Assembly: GCA_021202495.1 (NCBI GenBank)
Contig: JAJQCX010000086.1
Location: 9,553-28,662 of the forward strand
Direction: 5' to 3'
DNA length: 19,110 nucleotides
From: Clostridia bacterium
Lineage (GTDB): Bacteria > Bacillota > Clostridia > UMGS1883
Both the position numbers and the translations under genes were made by a program. The notes under the pieces were generated by a model. That model saw only the letters and a program-made list of their open reading frames with translations. It had not been told where the DNA came from and did not search any database. This document shows, piece after piece, positions 1 to 8,227 of the stretch (its first letter is position 1; every line of letters starts with the position of its first letter).

Positions 1-20
1 ATATATTTCTGTCCAAAACC

Positions 21-60
21 CAAGCAGGGCATACGGGGAATTTCCCGTATGCCCTGCTTG
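21..60 (-). terminator. Intrinsic terminator of the surface phosphatase gene
   Basis: A perfect 17-bp inverted repeat (21-37 against 44-60) encloses a 6-nt loop. It lies 15 bp past the stop codon of the minus-strand phosphatase gene. On the minus strand it is followed, after GG, by TTTT (15-18). On the plus strand it is also followed by TTTT (61-64), so it could stop transcription from both sides. The stem is unusually long and GC-rich. Confidence 0.85.
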
Positions 61-74
61 TTTTACCGCAGCTT

Positions 75-3000
75 TTATTTTTCTATCGACTTTTCAAATC
101 TCATCAGCATTGCTGCAGCTTCCGCGCGTGTTGCGCTGCCCTGCGGGTTAATCTTTCCTGTTTCATCGCCTTCGATTATGCCTGATGCGACGCACCATTT
201 AACAGCCGTCTTTGCGTATTCCATAACGCTTTCCGCGTCTTTAAATGCGCTAAGCTCCTTTGTTGCGGTCAAATCCGCTTTCTTGTACTCTGCATATCGG
301 TACATTATCGCCGCCAACTGCTCGCGCGTTACGCTGTCGTTTGCGCCAAACGTTCCGTCGCCGTAGCCGGTGAAAATCTTGTTATCGACGCACCACTTTA
401 CCGCCGCGAAATATTCGCTCGATGTGCTCACATCTACAAATACCGCATTGCCCGAAACGCTCGGACTGCCCTCCGCTTTGTAAAGCCCCAGCGCAATCTC
501 GCCGCGCGTCGTCTTGTCGTTGGGCTTAAATTCCGTACCCGCTTTTGCGCTCATCAGCGATTTTCCCGTCACGTAAGTAACAGCCTCATAATACCAGTCG
601 CTGTCCTTAACGTCCGTGTAAGCAGTGCTCTCGGTTTCGGTCTTGTTTGTCACAATCACCGTGCTGCTGCCGCCTCCGCTCGACTTTTTCGGCTTTGATG
701 TATAAATCTTTATTCTGCCCTCGCCGTAAGCGTTCTTATAGATTGAATCAGCCTTCACAACCCCGCCGAGGTCGCCTGTAATGTAGTCGATAAGAACCTG
801 ATTGTCAATTGCCACCGCTTCAAGAAGCTTTTCCGAGCCCTCGAACATGTTGAAGCCGTCGCCGAAGTCGAGCAGCATGTAGTTATGACCGCCGAGCGTA
901 TACGTCGCGTCGTAATCTATCGCCTTGCCGCCAATCTTAATGTTCTTAACCCTTCTCTCTCCGTCGCCCATTGCCGCATATCCGCCCGCTTCGTCCTCAA
1001 TGCAGGGAGATTCAATGTAGCTATGTATTTCATATGTCAGTCCCGACACCTGCAAGAATCCGCCGAGCTCTCCGGGGTTTGTGCGCGACGCCCATTCAAG
1101 CGCGTCGGCAATCTGCTGCCCCGTAACCTCTATCATGCAAGCCTCGTTTCCGTAAGGGTGCACCGCCACAATGTCGCCGTATGTTATGTCACCCGCGGCA
1201 ATGTTCGCCCTTATGCCGCCGCCGTTTACAAACGCTATGTCAGATCCCAATTTTGCTCTGTAAGCGTCCGCGCAGAGGTCGCCCAGGTTTGTCTCTTGGT
1301 TTCTGATTATTCTATCGCCCGTCTCGGGGTCGTATATCACAAGGTCAACCTCGCTCTCGGCGACAACAACCGACTGTATAGCCTCAAATTTCGCCGTCAT
1401 TTCATCAAGAAACGCCGCCGCGTCCTCATCCGATTCAAGCTCGTCGGTTATCGCAATGTTTTCCGTTTCGATAACTCCGTCCTCAATCGTCAGCTTGCCC
1501 AGGTTTGCAAGCTTTGTGCCGGTCTGTATCGCGGGAATTTCTTCGCCGTCCTTGTTCGTCATTGTCGTGTTAAAGACGCTGTGTGAATGTCCGTCAATCA
1601 AAGCGTCGATTCCGTCGGTATTCGCAATTACCTCCGTCGACGTCCACGGCTGCGACTCCTCATCAGTCCCGAGGTGAGCCACGAGGATTACATAATCCGC
1701 TCCCTCATAGCGCGCCGCGTCGACAGCCTCCTGAATTGCCTCATAGAGCGCCTCGCCCGTCGTATCGTTGCAGAAATCGTATATCCAGTTTCCGTCCTCG
1801 TCCTTAAAATATGTCGGATTTGACTTCACAAGCGTCTCCGGCGTTGTCGCGCCGACTATCGCCACCTTTTCGCCCTCCGCCTCGTAAATTTCATACGGTG
1901 CAAGCAGCGTTTCGCCGGTTTCGATGTTCCTGAAATTCGCCGATATGTAGTCAAAATCCGCCTCATCGTTCACTATTTCAAAGAACCTGTCCATACCGTA
2001 GTCAAATTCATGATTGCCAGGCACCGCCGCGTCATAGCCCATGTAATTCATTATATCGACCATGTATTCGCCGTCGGAAAGAGTTCCTATCAAGTCGCCC
2101 TGAATGTTGTCGCCCGCGTCAATCAAGAGGTCCTTGTCCTTGATTATATACGCAACCTTGTCATAATTTTCATAGCCGCAGTGTACGTCGTTTGTGAAGT
2201 AGATTGTTATAACGCCGTCGTCATCGCTCGATACGCCGCAGGATTCAAATTCATAGACCGCAACCGTTCCGCCGACCTCGCACGCAGCCAGCAAAAGCGC
2301 TTCGCCCGTGGGGCTGTCGTCGGCTGCGACAAAGCACAATCCTTCGGGAGAATCGTCTTTCCCAAGCTCCTCCGAAAAATCTCGGCTGTTGATGTAGTTC
2401 ACAAACTGCGCCTTTTCAGGGTTCGTCACATCGTAAACCATCACCCCGCCTATTCTTTCAAGCGATACGAAAGCGTATGTCGTGCCGTCAACCTCGCCCA
2501 GTACGACGCTTTCGGGCTCGGGTCCCTTCTTCGCGCTTCTGTCGTCAATGTCAAGACTGTCGTTTGAACAGTTGAAATATTCGGGCAAATACTGCGCCGT
2601 CTTTTCCTCAAAATCACTGCCGCTGTCAAATACGAGCTCTATTCCCTCGTCCGTTATCTCAAAAATGCTGAATGAGCGCGTTCCGAAAAGGTAATTTCCG
2701 TCGCTCTCGGCATGGAGCGTCACCTTTTTGCCCGTCTCAACGCCCGAATCGGACGTAAGCTTTTTGCTCGTCTCGTTTGTGTAATCACCCCATTCGCGGC
2801 TGTCGCCCTCGTTTGCGGTCACAATATAAGTCTTGCCGTCAATTTCATACACGTCTATTCCGTCGGGCATTCTGTAGCCGTAGAGACCTTCATATGTATC
2901 GGGTGAATATCCTCTCTCGCTCTTTTCGTCGTTCTTGTTGAGGTCAATCTCAACCTCGCCGAAATCGACTGTGCCAAGCGAGTACACGCCCTTAAATTCT

Positions 3001-5363
3001 CTGTTTTCAATGTCGAGCACCGCAACGGCATTTGCCTCCTGCAGCGTCACATATGCGCGATTGCCGTTTACCGCAATGTATTCCGGCTCCAAATCGTCCT
3101 TTGCCTCCGAGCCCTCCTTTATCAAAACGCCCTCGCCTATTTCAACGCCGTCAAATGTGACGATTTCGCTCTCAAGACTTTCAATGTCAATCACCGTAAC
3201 GCTGCCTTCGGGGTCAACTGCGTCATAGCCCTCTCTCGGTTCGCCCTCGTCCGCCGTGAGGATGAAGCCGTCCGCAAATGTTATCATGTCGGGCTGAACG
3301 CCTGTTTCAACAATGCCGTAAAGAGTCAGCTCGCCGTCCTCGGCGACCTCAAATATCACGGCGCGTCCGTTTTGCGCGTAGTTTTCAGCCTGCACCGCCA
3401 CGGCAATCATTGTTCCGTCCTCGTTTGCCGCAACGCTCGTCATGTCGCCGTATTCAAAATCCTCGTCTTCAATCATAGCTTTGATGTCAAAATCCTTTGA
3501 ATCAAGCTCTTTCAAATCACTGCCCACGATATTCGCAAGTGAAATCGCCGTCAGAACTCCGTCCTTGCCGTTCACCGCATAGGCAAACTGCGAATATGCA
3601 CTGTATGTGACAATTTCCATCACGCCGCCGTCGGCGTCGGTCACGCCCGAATTGTAGCGTGCAATCTCGGTAAGTGAGCTTGCGCCGCTTTCAAACGAGG
3701 ATACAACATCCTCCGTCTCATCTGTCTTTGTCACCGTAAAGGTATCTATCGCGTCGGTATCGGGGTTCACCGACGAGCCCGTCAAATTATACGCCTTTGC
3801 CGAGATTGTGTTCCCCTCGACCTCAAAGAGGACGAACGCCGGGCTGTATTCCTGGTTGTATTCCTGATTGCCTATCGGCAAATTGCCCTCCATATATGCC
3901 GTCGAGCCGCTCTCACCGTTCGCCAAAACGGGGTAGTCCTCGTTGTTCGTCTTGTCGAGCGACGCAAACGGCGTGTAATACTGCATGTCGCTTGCGCAGT
4001 TGCCCGTGAGATAAATCACACCTTCGGGATTTATCATGTTGTCAACTCTGGCGCTCATTCTCTCGCCTTCGCCGTTTAAAACATAACTTCTCGAATAAAC
4101 GTGGTCATGTCCGCCGAGAACGAAATCAACGTCGTATTCCGCCATCAGCTCTTCAAAGCCCGCGTCAACGTAGTTTTCAATGTCCGAATCGGCAACGTGC
4201 TTTGCCACGGTTTCTGTTGACTTATGGTGCGTCACAATGAGCCAATCGTAGCGGTCTTCGTAATCCTCGGTTGCCGCGTCGAGTGTCTTTCTGAAATTCT
4301 CGATAATTCCCACCGCTTCGTTTTCAGCCTCCGCCGAAGGCACCGAATCATTGTCCGCGTTCTCCTCGTCGTTTCCTCCGGGATACGCGCCGGTGTTGAG
4401 CGTTACGAAAAGGACGTTGTTATAAAGATAGTAGTAATTGCCCTTCGTTTCCATCGTGCGTCTTTCGGGATAGTCATACATTCCGTCCTCGTTCGGCGAA
4501 ACGCCGTTTGACGCGGAGCTGTTTGCAATCTCGTCCGCCGTCGCCTGTGTGTAATTTCCGTGGCTCAGGCTCGTGCCGCTGTTTTGCCCTCTGAACGTTG
4601 TATAAACCTCGGTCAGCGTTCTGTCGTCGCCCTCATCCTCGCTGACCTCCATTTCGTTCGGCAGGTTAAAGTGGTCCTCAAACATATAATGTCTGTCGTG
4701 GTTGCCGACCGCCGGAGCGTAGGCGATTTGGCTCATTCCAACCGGCGCGAAAAACGCGTCGTATTCATCCTTCTTGCTCCAGCTCTGATTTTCAACCTGG
4801 TCGCCCGCCGAAACAATCAGCGTCGCGCCGCTTTCGGCAATCACGCCGACCATCGCGTCCCAGCCGGTCTGGTTTGTACCGTCCGACGGGTTCCAGCCCT
4901 GATCGTCCGTCGTGCCGCTCGCGTTTATCTGCGGGTCGCTCGTAAAGGCGAATACAAACCTGTCCTCATCGGGCGTGGTGTAATAATATTCCTCACTCAT
5001 ATTCACGCCGTTGTTCGTCAAGTAATAGCAATATTCCGTTCCGCTTTTGAGCCCCGTCACCGTAGCCTTGCATATCGAATATCCCGCGTAAGGATTGGTG
5101 CTCTCGCTCATGCCGGTCGGAACTGTCGGCTCGGAAACTTGCGCCTCAATCGCTCTGCCGTCTATTATCACCTGCGCATTCGTAACGTCCTCGCTTGCCG
5201 CGTACCACGTCACGTTTAACATTCCCGTTTCGGCTCCCGGCTGCAGCGTCAAACTTTCGATAACCGCATCGTCAAGCTCTTCCTCCGCAAATGCGGGCAC
5301 CGCGCTGAGCAGCATAATCCCCGCCACAGCTCCCGCCGCCAATCTTGATATGAATTTTCTCAT
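75..5363 (-). CDS. SLH-anchored multidomain phosphatase/5'-nucleotidase
   Basis: Secreted surface protein of 1762 residues, probably releasing phosphate from extracellular nucleotides and phosphoesters. Residues 1-26 are a signal peptide (cleavage after AFA). Residues 30-130 look like a purple-acid-phosphatase N-terminal beta domain. Residues 137-460 are a metallophosphoesterase with SDPQ (142), GDQVE (187), GNHD (220), THH (378) and GGHDH (417). Residues about 550-1040 resemble the beta-propeller choice-of-anchor-I region. Residues 1052-1550 are a 5'-nucleotidase: metal sites NDVH (1058), GDNIQGD (1084), GNHEFDYG (1116) and GHSH (1258), then a substrate-binding domain with NGGGIR (1380) and GDGFNMF (1501). 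A Lys/Ser/Gly linker (1557-1567) leads to three SLH repeats (about 1584-1630, 1642-1693, 1707-1758), which bind secondary cell-wall polymers. The start is firm: AGAGAGG lies 7 nt upstream of ATG. All metal-binding motifs look intact. The gene stands alone, with its own terminator. Confidence 0.93.
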   Translation of the reverse strand: MRKFISRLAAGAVAGIMLLSAVPAFAEEELDDAVIESLTLQPGAETGMLNVTWYAASEDVTNAQVIIDGRAIEAQVSEPTVPTGMSESTNPYAGYSICKATVTGLKSGTEYCYYLTNNGVNMSEEYYYTTPDEDRFVFAFTSDPQINASGTTDDQGWNPSDGTNQTGWDAMVGVIAESGATLIVSAGDQVENQSWSKKDEYDAFFAPVGMSQIAYAPAVGNHDRHYMFEDHFNLPNEMEVSEDEGDDRTLTEVYTTFRGQNSGTSLSHGNYTQATADEIANSSASNGVSPNEDGMYDYPERRTMETKGNYYYLYNNVLFVTLNTGAYPGGNDEENADNDSVPSAEAENEAVGIIENFRKTLDAATEDYEDRYDWLIVTHHKSTETVAKHVADSDIENYVDAGFEELMAEYDVDFVLGGHDHVYSRSYVLNGEGERMSARVDNMINPEGVIYLTGNCASDMQYYTPFASLDKTNNEDYPVLANGESGSTAYMEGNLPIGNQEYNQEYSPAFVLFEVEGNTISAKAYNLTGSSVNPDTDAIDTFTVTKTDETEDVVSSFESGASSLTEIARYNSGVTDADGGVMEIVTYSAYSQFAYAVNGKDGVLTAISLANIVGSDLKELDSKDFDIKAMIEDEDFEYGDMTSVAANEDGTMIAVAVQAENYAQNGRAVIFEVAEDGELTLYGIVETGVQPDMITFADGFILTADEGEPREGYDAVDPEGSVTVIDIESLESEIVTFDGVEIGEGVLIKEGSEAKDDLEPEYIAVNGNRAYVTLQEANAVAVLDIENREFKGVYSLGTVDFGEVEIDLNKNDEKSERGYSPDTYEGLYGYRMPDGIDVYEIDGKTYIVTANEGDSREWGDYTNETSKKLTSDSGVETGKKVTLHAESDGNYLFGTRSFSIFEITDEGIELVFDSGSDFEEKTAQYLPEYFNCSNDSLDIDDRSAKKGPEPESVVLGEVDGTTYAFVSLERIGGVMVYDVTNPEKAQFVNYINSRDFSEELGKDDSPEGLCFVAADDSPTGEALLLAACEVGGTVAVYEFESCGVSSDDDGVITIYFTNDVHCGYENYDKVAYIIKDKDLLIDAGDNIQGDLIGTLSDGEYMVDIMNYMGYDAAVPGNHEFDYGMDRFFEIVNDEADFDYISANFRNIETGETLLAPYEIYEAEGEKVAIVGATTPETLVKSNPTYFKDEDGNWIYDFCNDTTGEALYEAIQEAVDAARYEGADYVILVAHLGTDEESQPWTSTEVIANTDGIDALIDGHSHSVFNTTMTNKDGEEIPAIQTGTKLANLGKLTIEDGVIETENIAITDELESDEDAAAFLDEMTAKFEAIQSVVVAESEVDLVIYDPETGDRIIRNQETNLGDLCADAYRAKLGSDIAFVNGGGIRANIAAGDITYGDIVAVHPYGNEACMIEVTGQQIADALEWASRTNPGELGGFLQVSGLTYEIHSYIESPCIEDEAGGYAAMGDGERRVKNIKIGGKAIDYDATYTLGGHNYMLLDFGDGFNMFEGSEKLLEAVAIDNQVLIDYITGDLGGVVKADSIYKNAYGEGRIKIYTSKPKKSSGGGSSTVIVTNKTETESTAYTDVKDSDWYYEAVTYVTGKSLMSAKAGTEFKPNDKTTRGEIALGLYKAEGSPSVSGNAVFVDVSTSSEYFAAVKWCVDNKIFTGYGDGTFGANDSVTREQLAAIMYRYAEYKKADLTATKELSAFKDAESVMEYAKTAVKWCVASGIIEGDETGKINPQGSATRAEAAAMLMRFEKSIEK

Positions 5364-5397
5364 GTGAAATCCTCTCTTTCATCTTTTTTTCAATTCG

Positions 5398-5426
5398 ATA
5401 TTAAGCCCTCGCGGTAAACTCAACAA
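5398..5426 (-). promoter_or_regulatory. Candidate promoter of the surface phosphatase gene
   Basis: On the minus strand, TTGTTG (5421-5426) and TAATAT (5398-5403) are separated by 17 nt and lie about 35 bp upstream of the start codon. The -35 box matches consensus at only 3 of 6 positions and the -10 box at 4 of 6, so this is tentative. Confidence 0.3.
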
Positions 5427-5487
5427 GCGCCCTCAAGTAAAAGCGGCGTTAATTTTTTCATTTTAGCAATCGCAATTTTTTACGTCT

Positions 5488-5548
5488 TCGCCAATCGTCG
5501 GATTTTTTTGTCGCCAATCATCGGAAAAATATTTCGCCAATCGTCGGA
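5488..5548. repeat. Three 15-bp direct repeats phased at 23 bp
   Basis: The unit TCGCCAATCGTCGGA occurs at 5488-5502 and 5534-5548. A copy with one change (A at position 10) is at 5511-5525. Starts are exactly 23 bp apart, and the 8-nt gaps are almost pure A/T. The array lies in the divergent intergenic region, directly upstream of the promoter at 5556. It looks like a set of protein-binding sites. Its ligand is unknown. Confidence 0.85.
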
Positions 5549-5555
5549 AAAACTC

Positions 5556-5584
5556 TTGATAAATTGATAATTACATTATATAAT
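5556..5584 (+). promoter_or_regulatory. Sigma-A-type promoter of the DUF4143 ATPase gene
   Basis: TTGATA (5556-5561) and TATAAT (5579-5584) are separated by 17 nt, giving 5 of 6 and 6 of 6 consensus matches. Transcription would start near 5591, about 50 nt before the TTG start of the ATPase gene. The phased repeat array ends 7 bp upstream and a palindrome begins at the next base, so the promoter is probably regulated. Confidence 0.75.
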
Positions 5585-5614
5585 AAGGAAGCACTGATTA
5601 ATTAGCGCTTCCTT
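5585..5614. promoter_or_regulatory. 30-bp imperfect palindrome over the transcription start
   Basis: Half sites AAGGAAGCACTGATT and AATTAGCGCTTCCTT match as inverted repeats at 13 of 15 positions, centred between 5599 and 5600. The palindrome begins at the base after the -10 box. It could be an operator, a 5' UTR hairpin, or the end of a small mobile element. Confidence 0.7.
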
Positions 5615-5642
5615 AAAAACAAACATAATCGAGGTTTTTAAA

Positions 5643-6917
5643 TTGAAAAATTACAGAAAACGAATTGCCGACGACATTTTAAAACGCAAGTTGGAAGGCA
5701 AAGGCGCTGTGCTGATAGAAGGCGCCAAGTGGTGCGGCAAAACCACAACCGCCGAACAGCTTGCCGCAAGCGTTTTATACATGGACGAACCCAACAAAAA
5801 AGACCAAAACATCACCATGTCCGAGCTTAACCCAAAACGTCTTTTAATGGGCGAATACCCCAGACTTATCGACGAATGGCAGCTTGCTCCAAAGCTTTGG
5901 GACGCCATTCGTTTTGATGTTGACCACGCAAGCGAGCTTGGGCGATTTATCCTCACAGGCTCCGCCGTTCCCGCCGATACAAAGGAAATAACTCACTCCG
6001 GCACCGGCCGCTTCACTTGGCTCACAATGCGCCCGATGAGCTTGTATGAATCGGGCGATTCAACAGGCGACGTAAGCCTTCAAGCATTGTTTGACGGAGC
6101 GCCGGACATCGACGGCGGCTCTGAGATCGGAATTGAGCGACTGGCATTTCTTATCTGCCGGGGCGGCTGGCCGCAGGCGGTCGATATGCGAAACGAAATC
6201 GCGCTTGACCAAGCGATGGATTACTACGACGCCGTCGTCCGCTCCGACATCAACCGAGCGGACAACATACAAAAAAATCCCGAGAGAGTTAAACGCCTCA
6301 TGCGCTCCTATGCGCGAAATCAAGGCGCACAGGTACCAAACACCGTAATTGCGCAGGACATTGCCTCAAACGACGAAACACCTGTGAGCGAAGAAACAGT
6401 AGCTTCTTATTTAAGTGCCCTTCGCAAAATTTTCGTTGTGGAGGATATGCCGGCATGGAATCCGAATTTGCGTTCAAAAACCGCCATTCGCTCTTCCGAC
6501 ACCCGATATTACGTCGACCCTTCCATCGCCGCGGCAGCGCTCGGTATCGGTCCCAACGACCTGCTAAACGACCTTAAAACATTCGGTTTTCTTTTTGAAA
6601 CGCTCTGCGTAAGAGACCTTCGCGTATTTGCGGACGCTCTGAACGGAGAGGTTTATCACTACCGCGACAAAGACGGGCAGGAGTGCGACAGTGTTATTCA
6701 TCTGCGAAACGGCTCATACGGTCTTATCGAAATCAAGCTCGGCGGCGATAAGCTCATTGAAGAAGGTGCCGAAAGCCTGAAAGCCATGCAGTCTAAAATC
6801 GACACAAATAAAATGAAAGCCCCCTCTTTTCTCATGGTTTTAACCGGAACAGGCGACTTTGCATATCGCCGCCGCGACGGAGTATACGTTATACCAATCG
6901 GTTGCTTAAAAAATTAA
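5643..6917 (+). CDS. AAA-family ATPase with C-terminal DUF4143 domain
   Basis: A 424-residue protein of the ATPase plus DUF4143 family, widespread in bacteria and archaea and without an established cellular role. The Walker A motif is GAKWCGKTT (residues 27-35). The Walker B motif lies in RLIDEWQ (about 74-80), followed by the strand FILTGSA. A helical middle section carries GGWPQAV, typical of the family. The C-terminal part (GFLFETLCVRDL, then HYRDKDGQECDSVI and LIEIKLGG) matches the PD-(D/E)XK-like core of DUF4143, with plausible acidic and Lys residues. The start is TTG, with GAGG at 5631-5634 and an 8-nt spacer. The gene is a single transcription unit with its own promoter and no obvious terminator. 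Such solitary genes are often strain-specific, so horizontal acquisition is possible but not shown. Confidence 0.92.
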   Translation: MKNYRKRIADDILKRKLEGKGAVLIEGAKWCGKTTTAEQLAASVLYMDEPNKKDQNITMSELNPKRLLMGEYPRLIDEWQLAPKLWDAIRFDVDHASELGRFILTGSAVPADTKEITHSGTGRFTWLTMRPMSLYESGDSTGDVSLQALFDGAPDIDGGSEIGIERLAFLICRGGWPQAVDMRNEIALDQAMDYYDAVVRSDINRADNIQKNPERVKRLMRSYARNQGAQVPNTVIAQDIASNDETPVSEETVASYLSALRKIFVVEDMPAWNPNLRSKTAIRSSDTRYYVDPSIAAAALGIGPNDLLNDLKTFGFLFETLCVRDLRVFADALNGEVYHYRDKDGQECDSVIHLRNGSYGLIEIKLGGDKLIEEGAESLKAMQSKIDTNKMKAPSFLMVLTGTGDFAYRRRDGVYVIPIGCLKN

Positions 6918-6954
6918 AACACTTATGCCTTATGTTACAATTTGGTTACAAAGC

Positions 6955-6983
6955 TTGCAATCCCAAAACAAATGGAGTATAGT
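6955..6983 (+). promoter_or_regulatory. Promoter of the DUF896-to-hisIE gene group
   Basis: TTGCAA (6955-6960) and TATAGT (6978-6983) have a 17-nt spacer, with 4 of 6 and 5 of 6 consensus matches. The start point would fall near 6990, 18 nt before the ATG at 7008. It supports that ATG over the longer open frame beginning at 6942, which starts upstream of the promoter. Confidence 0.6.
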
Positions 6984-7007
6984 ATCTCGCGGAGGGTGAA
7001 GAAAGTT

Positions 7008-7175
7008 ATGGAGCAATCCCGTATTGACAGAATTAACGAGCTCGCGAAAAAGAAAAAGACAATAGGTCTTACAGAAGCGGAGCAAACCGAGCAAAAGGCG
7101 CTCTATGCCGAATATTTGGCGGCTGTGCGCACCAACTTGCGCGCCACGCTCTCGAATATCAAAATTAGCGAGTGA
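7008..7175 (+). CDS. DUF896 domain protein (YnzC-like)
   Basis: A 55-residue, highly charged helical protein. The pattern RIDRINELAKKKK, then GLTEAEQTEQ, then EYLAAVRTNLRATLSNIKI is the DUF896 signature over the full family length. These cytoplasmic proteins form a short helical hairpin. In Bacillus subtilis the homologue YnzC sits in the SOS-induced yneA operon, but its function is unknown. The ATG at 7008 is chosen because GGAGGGTGA (6991-6999) precedes it and a promoter lies just upstream. The frame stays open to 6942, but that stretch has no ribosome binding site. No LexA-type box was recognised here. Confidence 0.88.
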   Translation: MEQSRIDRINELAKKKKTIGLTEAEQTEQKALYAEYLAAVRTNLRATLSNIKISE

Positions 7176-7216
7176 GCTTGTGCCCGTGTGGCGGAAAGGA
7201 AACGGTGAATTTCTGT

Positions 7217-7447
7217 ATGAAAAGCTTCAAAATCATTTTATCCTCAATCATCGACGTCAAAAACTTTGTCAATCTTGTCAACGAATTTGACTTCGACATT
7301 GATTTGGTGTCGGGCAGATATGTCGTCGACGCCAAGAGCATTATGGGCATTTTTTCGCTTGAGCTTTCAAAGCCCATAACCGCGCGTGTTTACACTGAGG
7401 ATACCACCGCTTTTGAAGAAAAGCTCAAAGACTTTTTTGCGGAATAA
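7217..7447 (+). CDS. HPr-like protein lacking the phosphorylatable histidine
   Basis: A 76-residue protein with the HPr fold pattern. The stretch VDAKSIMGIFSLEL (residues 37-50) corresponds to the regulatory-serine region of HPr and Crh (Ser41 here for Ser46). The C-terminus also fits (VYTEDTTAFEEKLKDFF). The active-site segment, HARPA in HPr, is replaced by IIDVKNF (11-17) with no histidine, so it cannot act in the sugar phosphotransfer chain. A regulatory, Crh-like role is possible but inferred; many Clostridia carry such short HPr-like proteins of unknown role. The ATG at 7217 has GGTGA (7204-7208) 8 nt upstream. An in-frame GTG at 7205 is the alternative. Confidence 0.8.
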   Translation: MKSFKIILSSIIDVKNFVNLVNEFDFDIDLVSGRYVVDAKSIMGIFSLELSKPITARVYTEDTTAFEEKLKDFFAE

Positions 7448-7499
7448 AGAATACATAAACCGCAAATGCCTCCCGTTTTAAGGCAGAAAGGGTTTCACC

Positions 7500-8222
7500 A
7501 TGAGGATTTATCCGGCAATCGACCTCAAGGACGGACAGTGCGTCCGCCTCCTTCACGGGGATTTTGACAAAAAAACCGTCTATTCTTCGGATCCTGTTTC
7601 AACGGCGCTCCGCTGGCAGGACGCGGGAAGTGATTATCTTCACGTTGTCGACCTTGACGGCGCGAGAAGCGGCGAGGCAAAGAATCGGGCGGTAATAAAG
7701 AAAATCTGCGAAAATGTACATATGAAAGTTCAAACAGGCGGCGGAATACGCGCCATGAAAGATATAGACGAACTCATTTCCTGCGGCGTTTCGCGCGTCA
7801 TTTTGGGCACAGCCGCCGTGAAAAATTTTGCGCTTGTAGAAGAAGCCGTCAAAAAATACGGTGACAAAATCGCCGTCGGCATCGACGCCAAGGACGGCTT
7901 TGTCGCAACCGACGGCTGGGAAAAAGTAAGTTCCCTACGCGCCCTCGACTTTGCGAAAAAAGTTGAAAATGCGGGCGTTAAAACAATTATTTATACCGAC
8001 ATATCAACCGACGGCGCGCTCACGGGACCGAACATTCCCGCAATGCTTGAAATGTGTGCAAGCACAAATCTCAACGTAATTGCCTCCGGCGGCGTTTCTT
8101 CGATTGAAGATATTAAAGCGCTTTTAACAACACCGATTGAAGGTGTCATAACAGGACGCGCCATCTACGACGGAAAATTGGATTTAAAAGAAGCCGTATC
8201 ATTATGTTTTGCTAAGGACTGA
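7500..8222 (+). CDS. hisA: HisA: ProFAR isomerase of histidine biosynthesis
   Basis: 1-(5-phosphoribosyl)-5-[(5-phosphoribosylamino)methylideneamino]imidazole-4-carboxamide isomerase. It catalyses the Amadori rearrangement of ProFAR to PRFAR in the cytoplasm. The 240 residues form a complete beta/alpha barrel. The N-terminus is YPAIDLKDGQCVRL with catalytic Asp8. Next come VDLDGA (50-55), phosphate-binding QTGGGIR (78-84), VGIDAKDG (126-133) with the second catalytic Asp129, TDISTDGALTGPN (166-178) and ASGGVSS (195-201). ATG is preceded by AAAGGG 7 nt upstream. hisIE follows 5 bp after the stop. The product normally goes to HisF/HisH, and neither gene is in this window. Confidence 0.97.
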   Translation: MRIYPAIDLKDGQCVRLLHGDFDKKTVYSSDPVSTALRWQDAGSDYLHVVDLDGARSGEAKNRAVIKKICENVHMKVQTGGGIRAMKDIDELISCGVSRVILGTAAVKNFALVEEAVKKYGDKIAVGIDAKDGFVATDGWEKVSSLRALDFAKKVENAGVKTIIYTDISTDGALTGPNIPAMLEMCASTNLNVIASGGVSSIEDIKALLTTPIEGVITGRAIYDGKLDLKEAVSLCFAKD

Positions 8223-8227
8223 TTGAA

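Noticed and set aside
885..2567. Plus-strand open frames of 185-233 codons opposite the phosphatase gene
   Set aside because: They lie antisense to well-conserved nucleotidase domains, lack recognisable motifs and have the Arg/Val-rich look of shadow frames.
5488..5548. CRISPR-like array
   Set aside because: Repeats are only 15 bp, the spacers are 8 bp of A/T, and there are only three units. No cas genes are near.
6942..7007. Longer N-terminus for the DUF896 protein
   Set aside because: The added 22 codons begin upstream of the likely promoter, have no ribosome binding site and are absent from the family pattern.
7470..7486. Terminator before hisA (TGCCT/AGGCA)
   Set aside because: The stem is only 5 bp with no T-run after it. 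It is unlikely to stop transcription.
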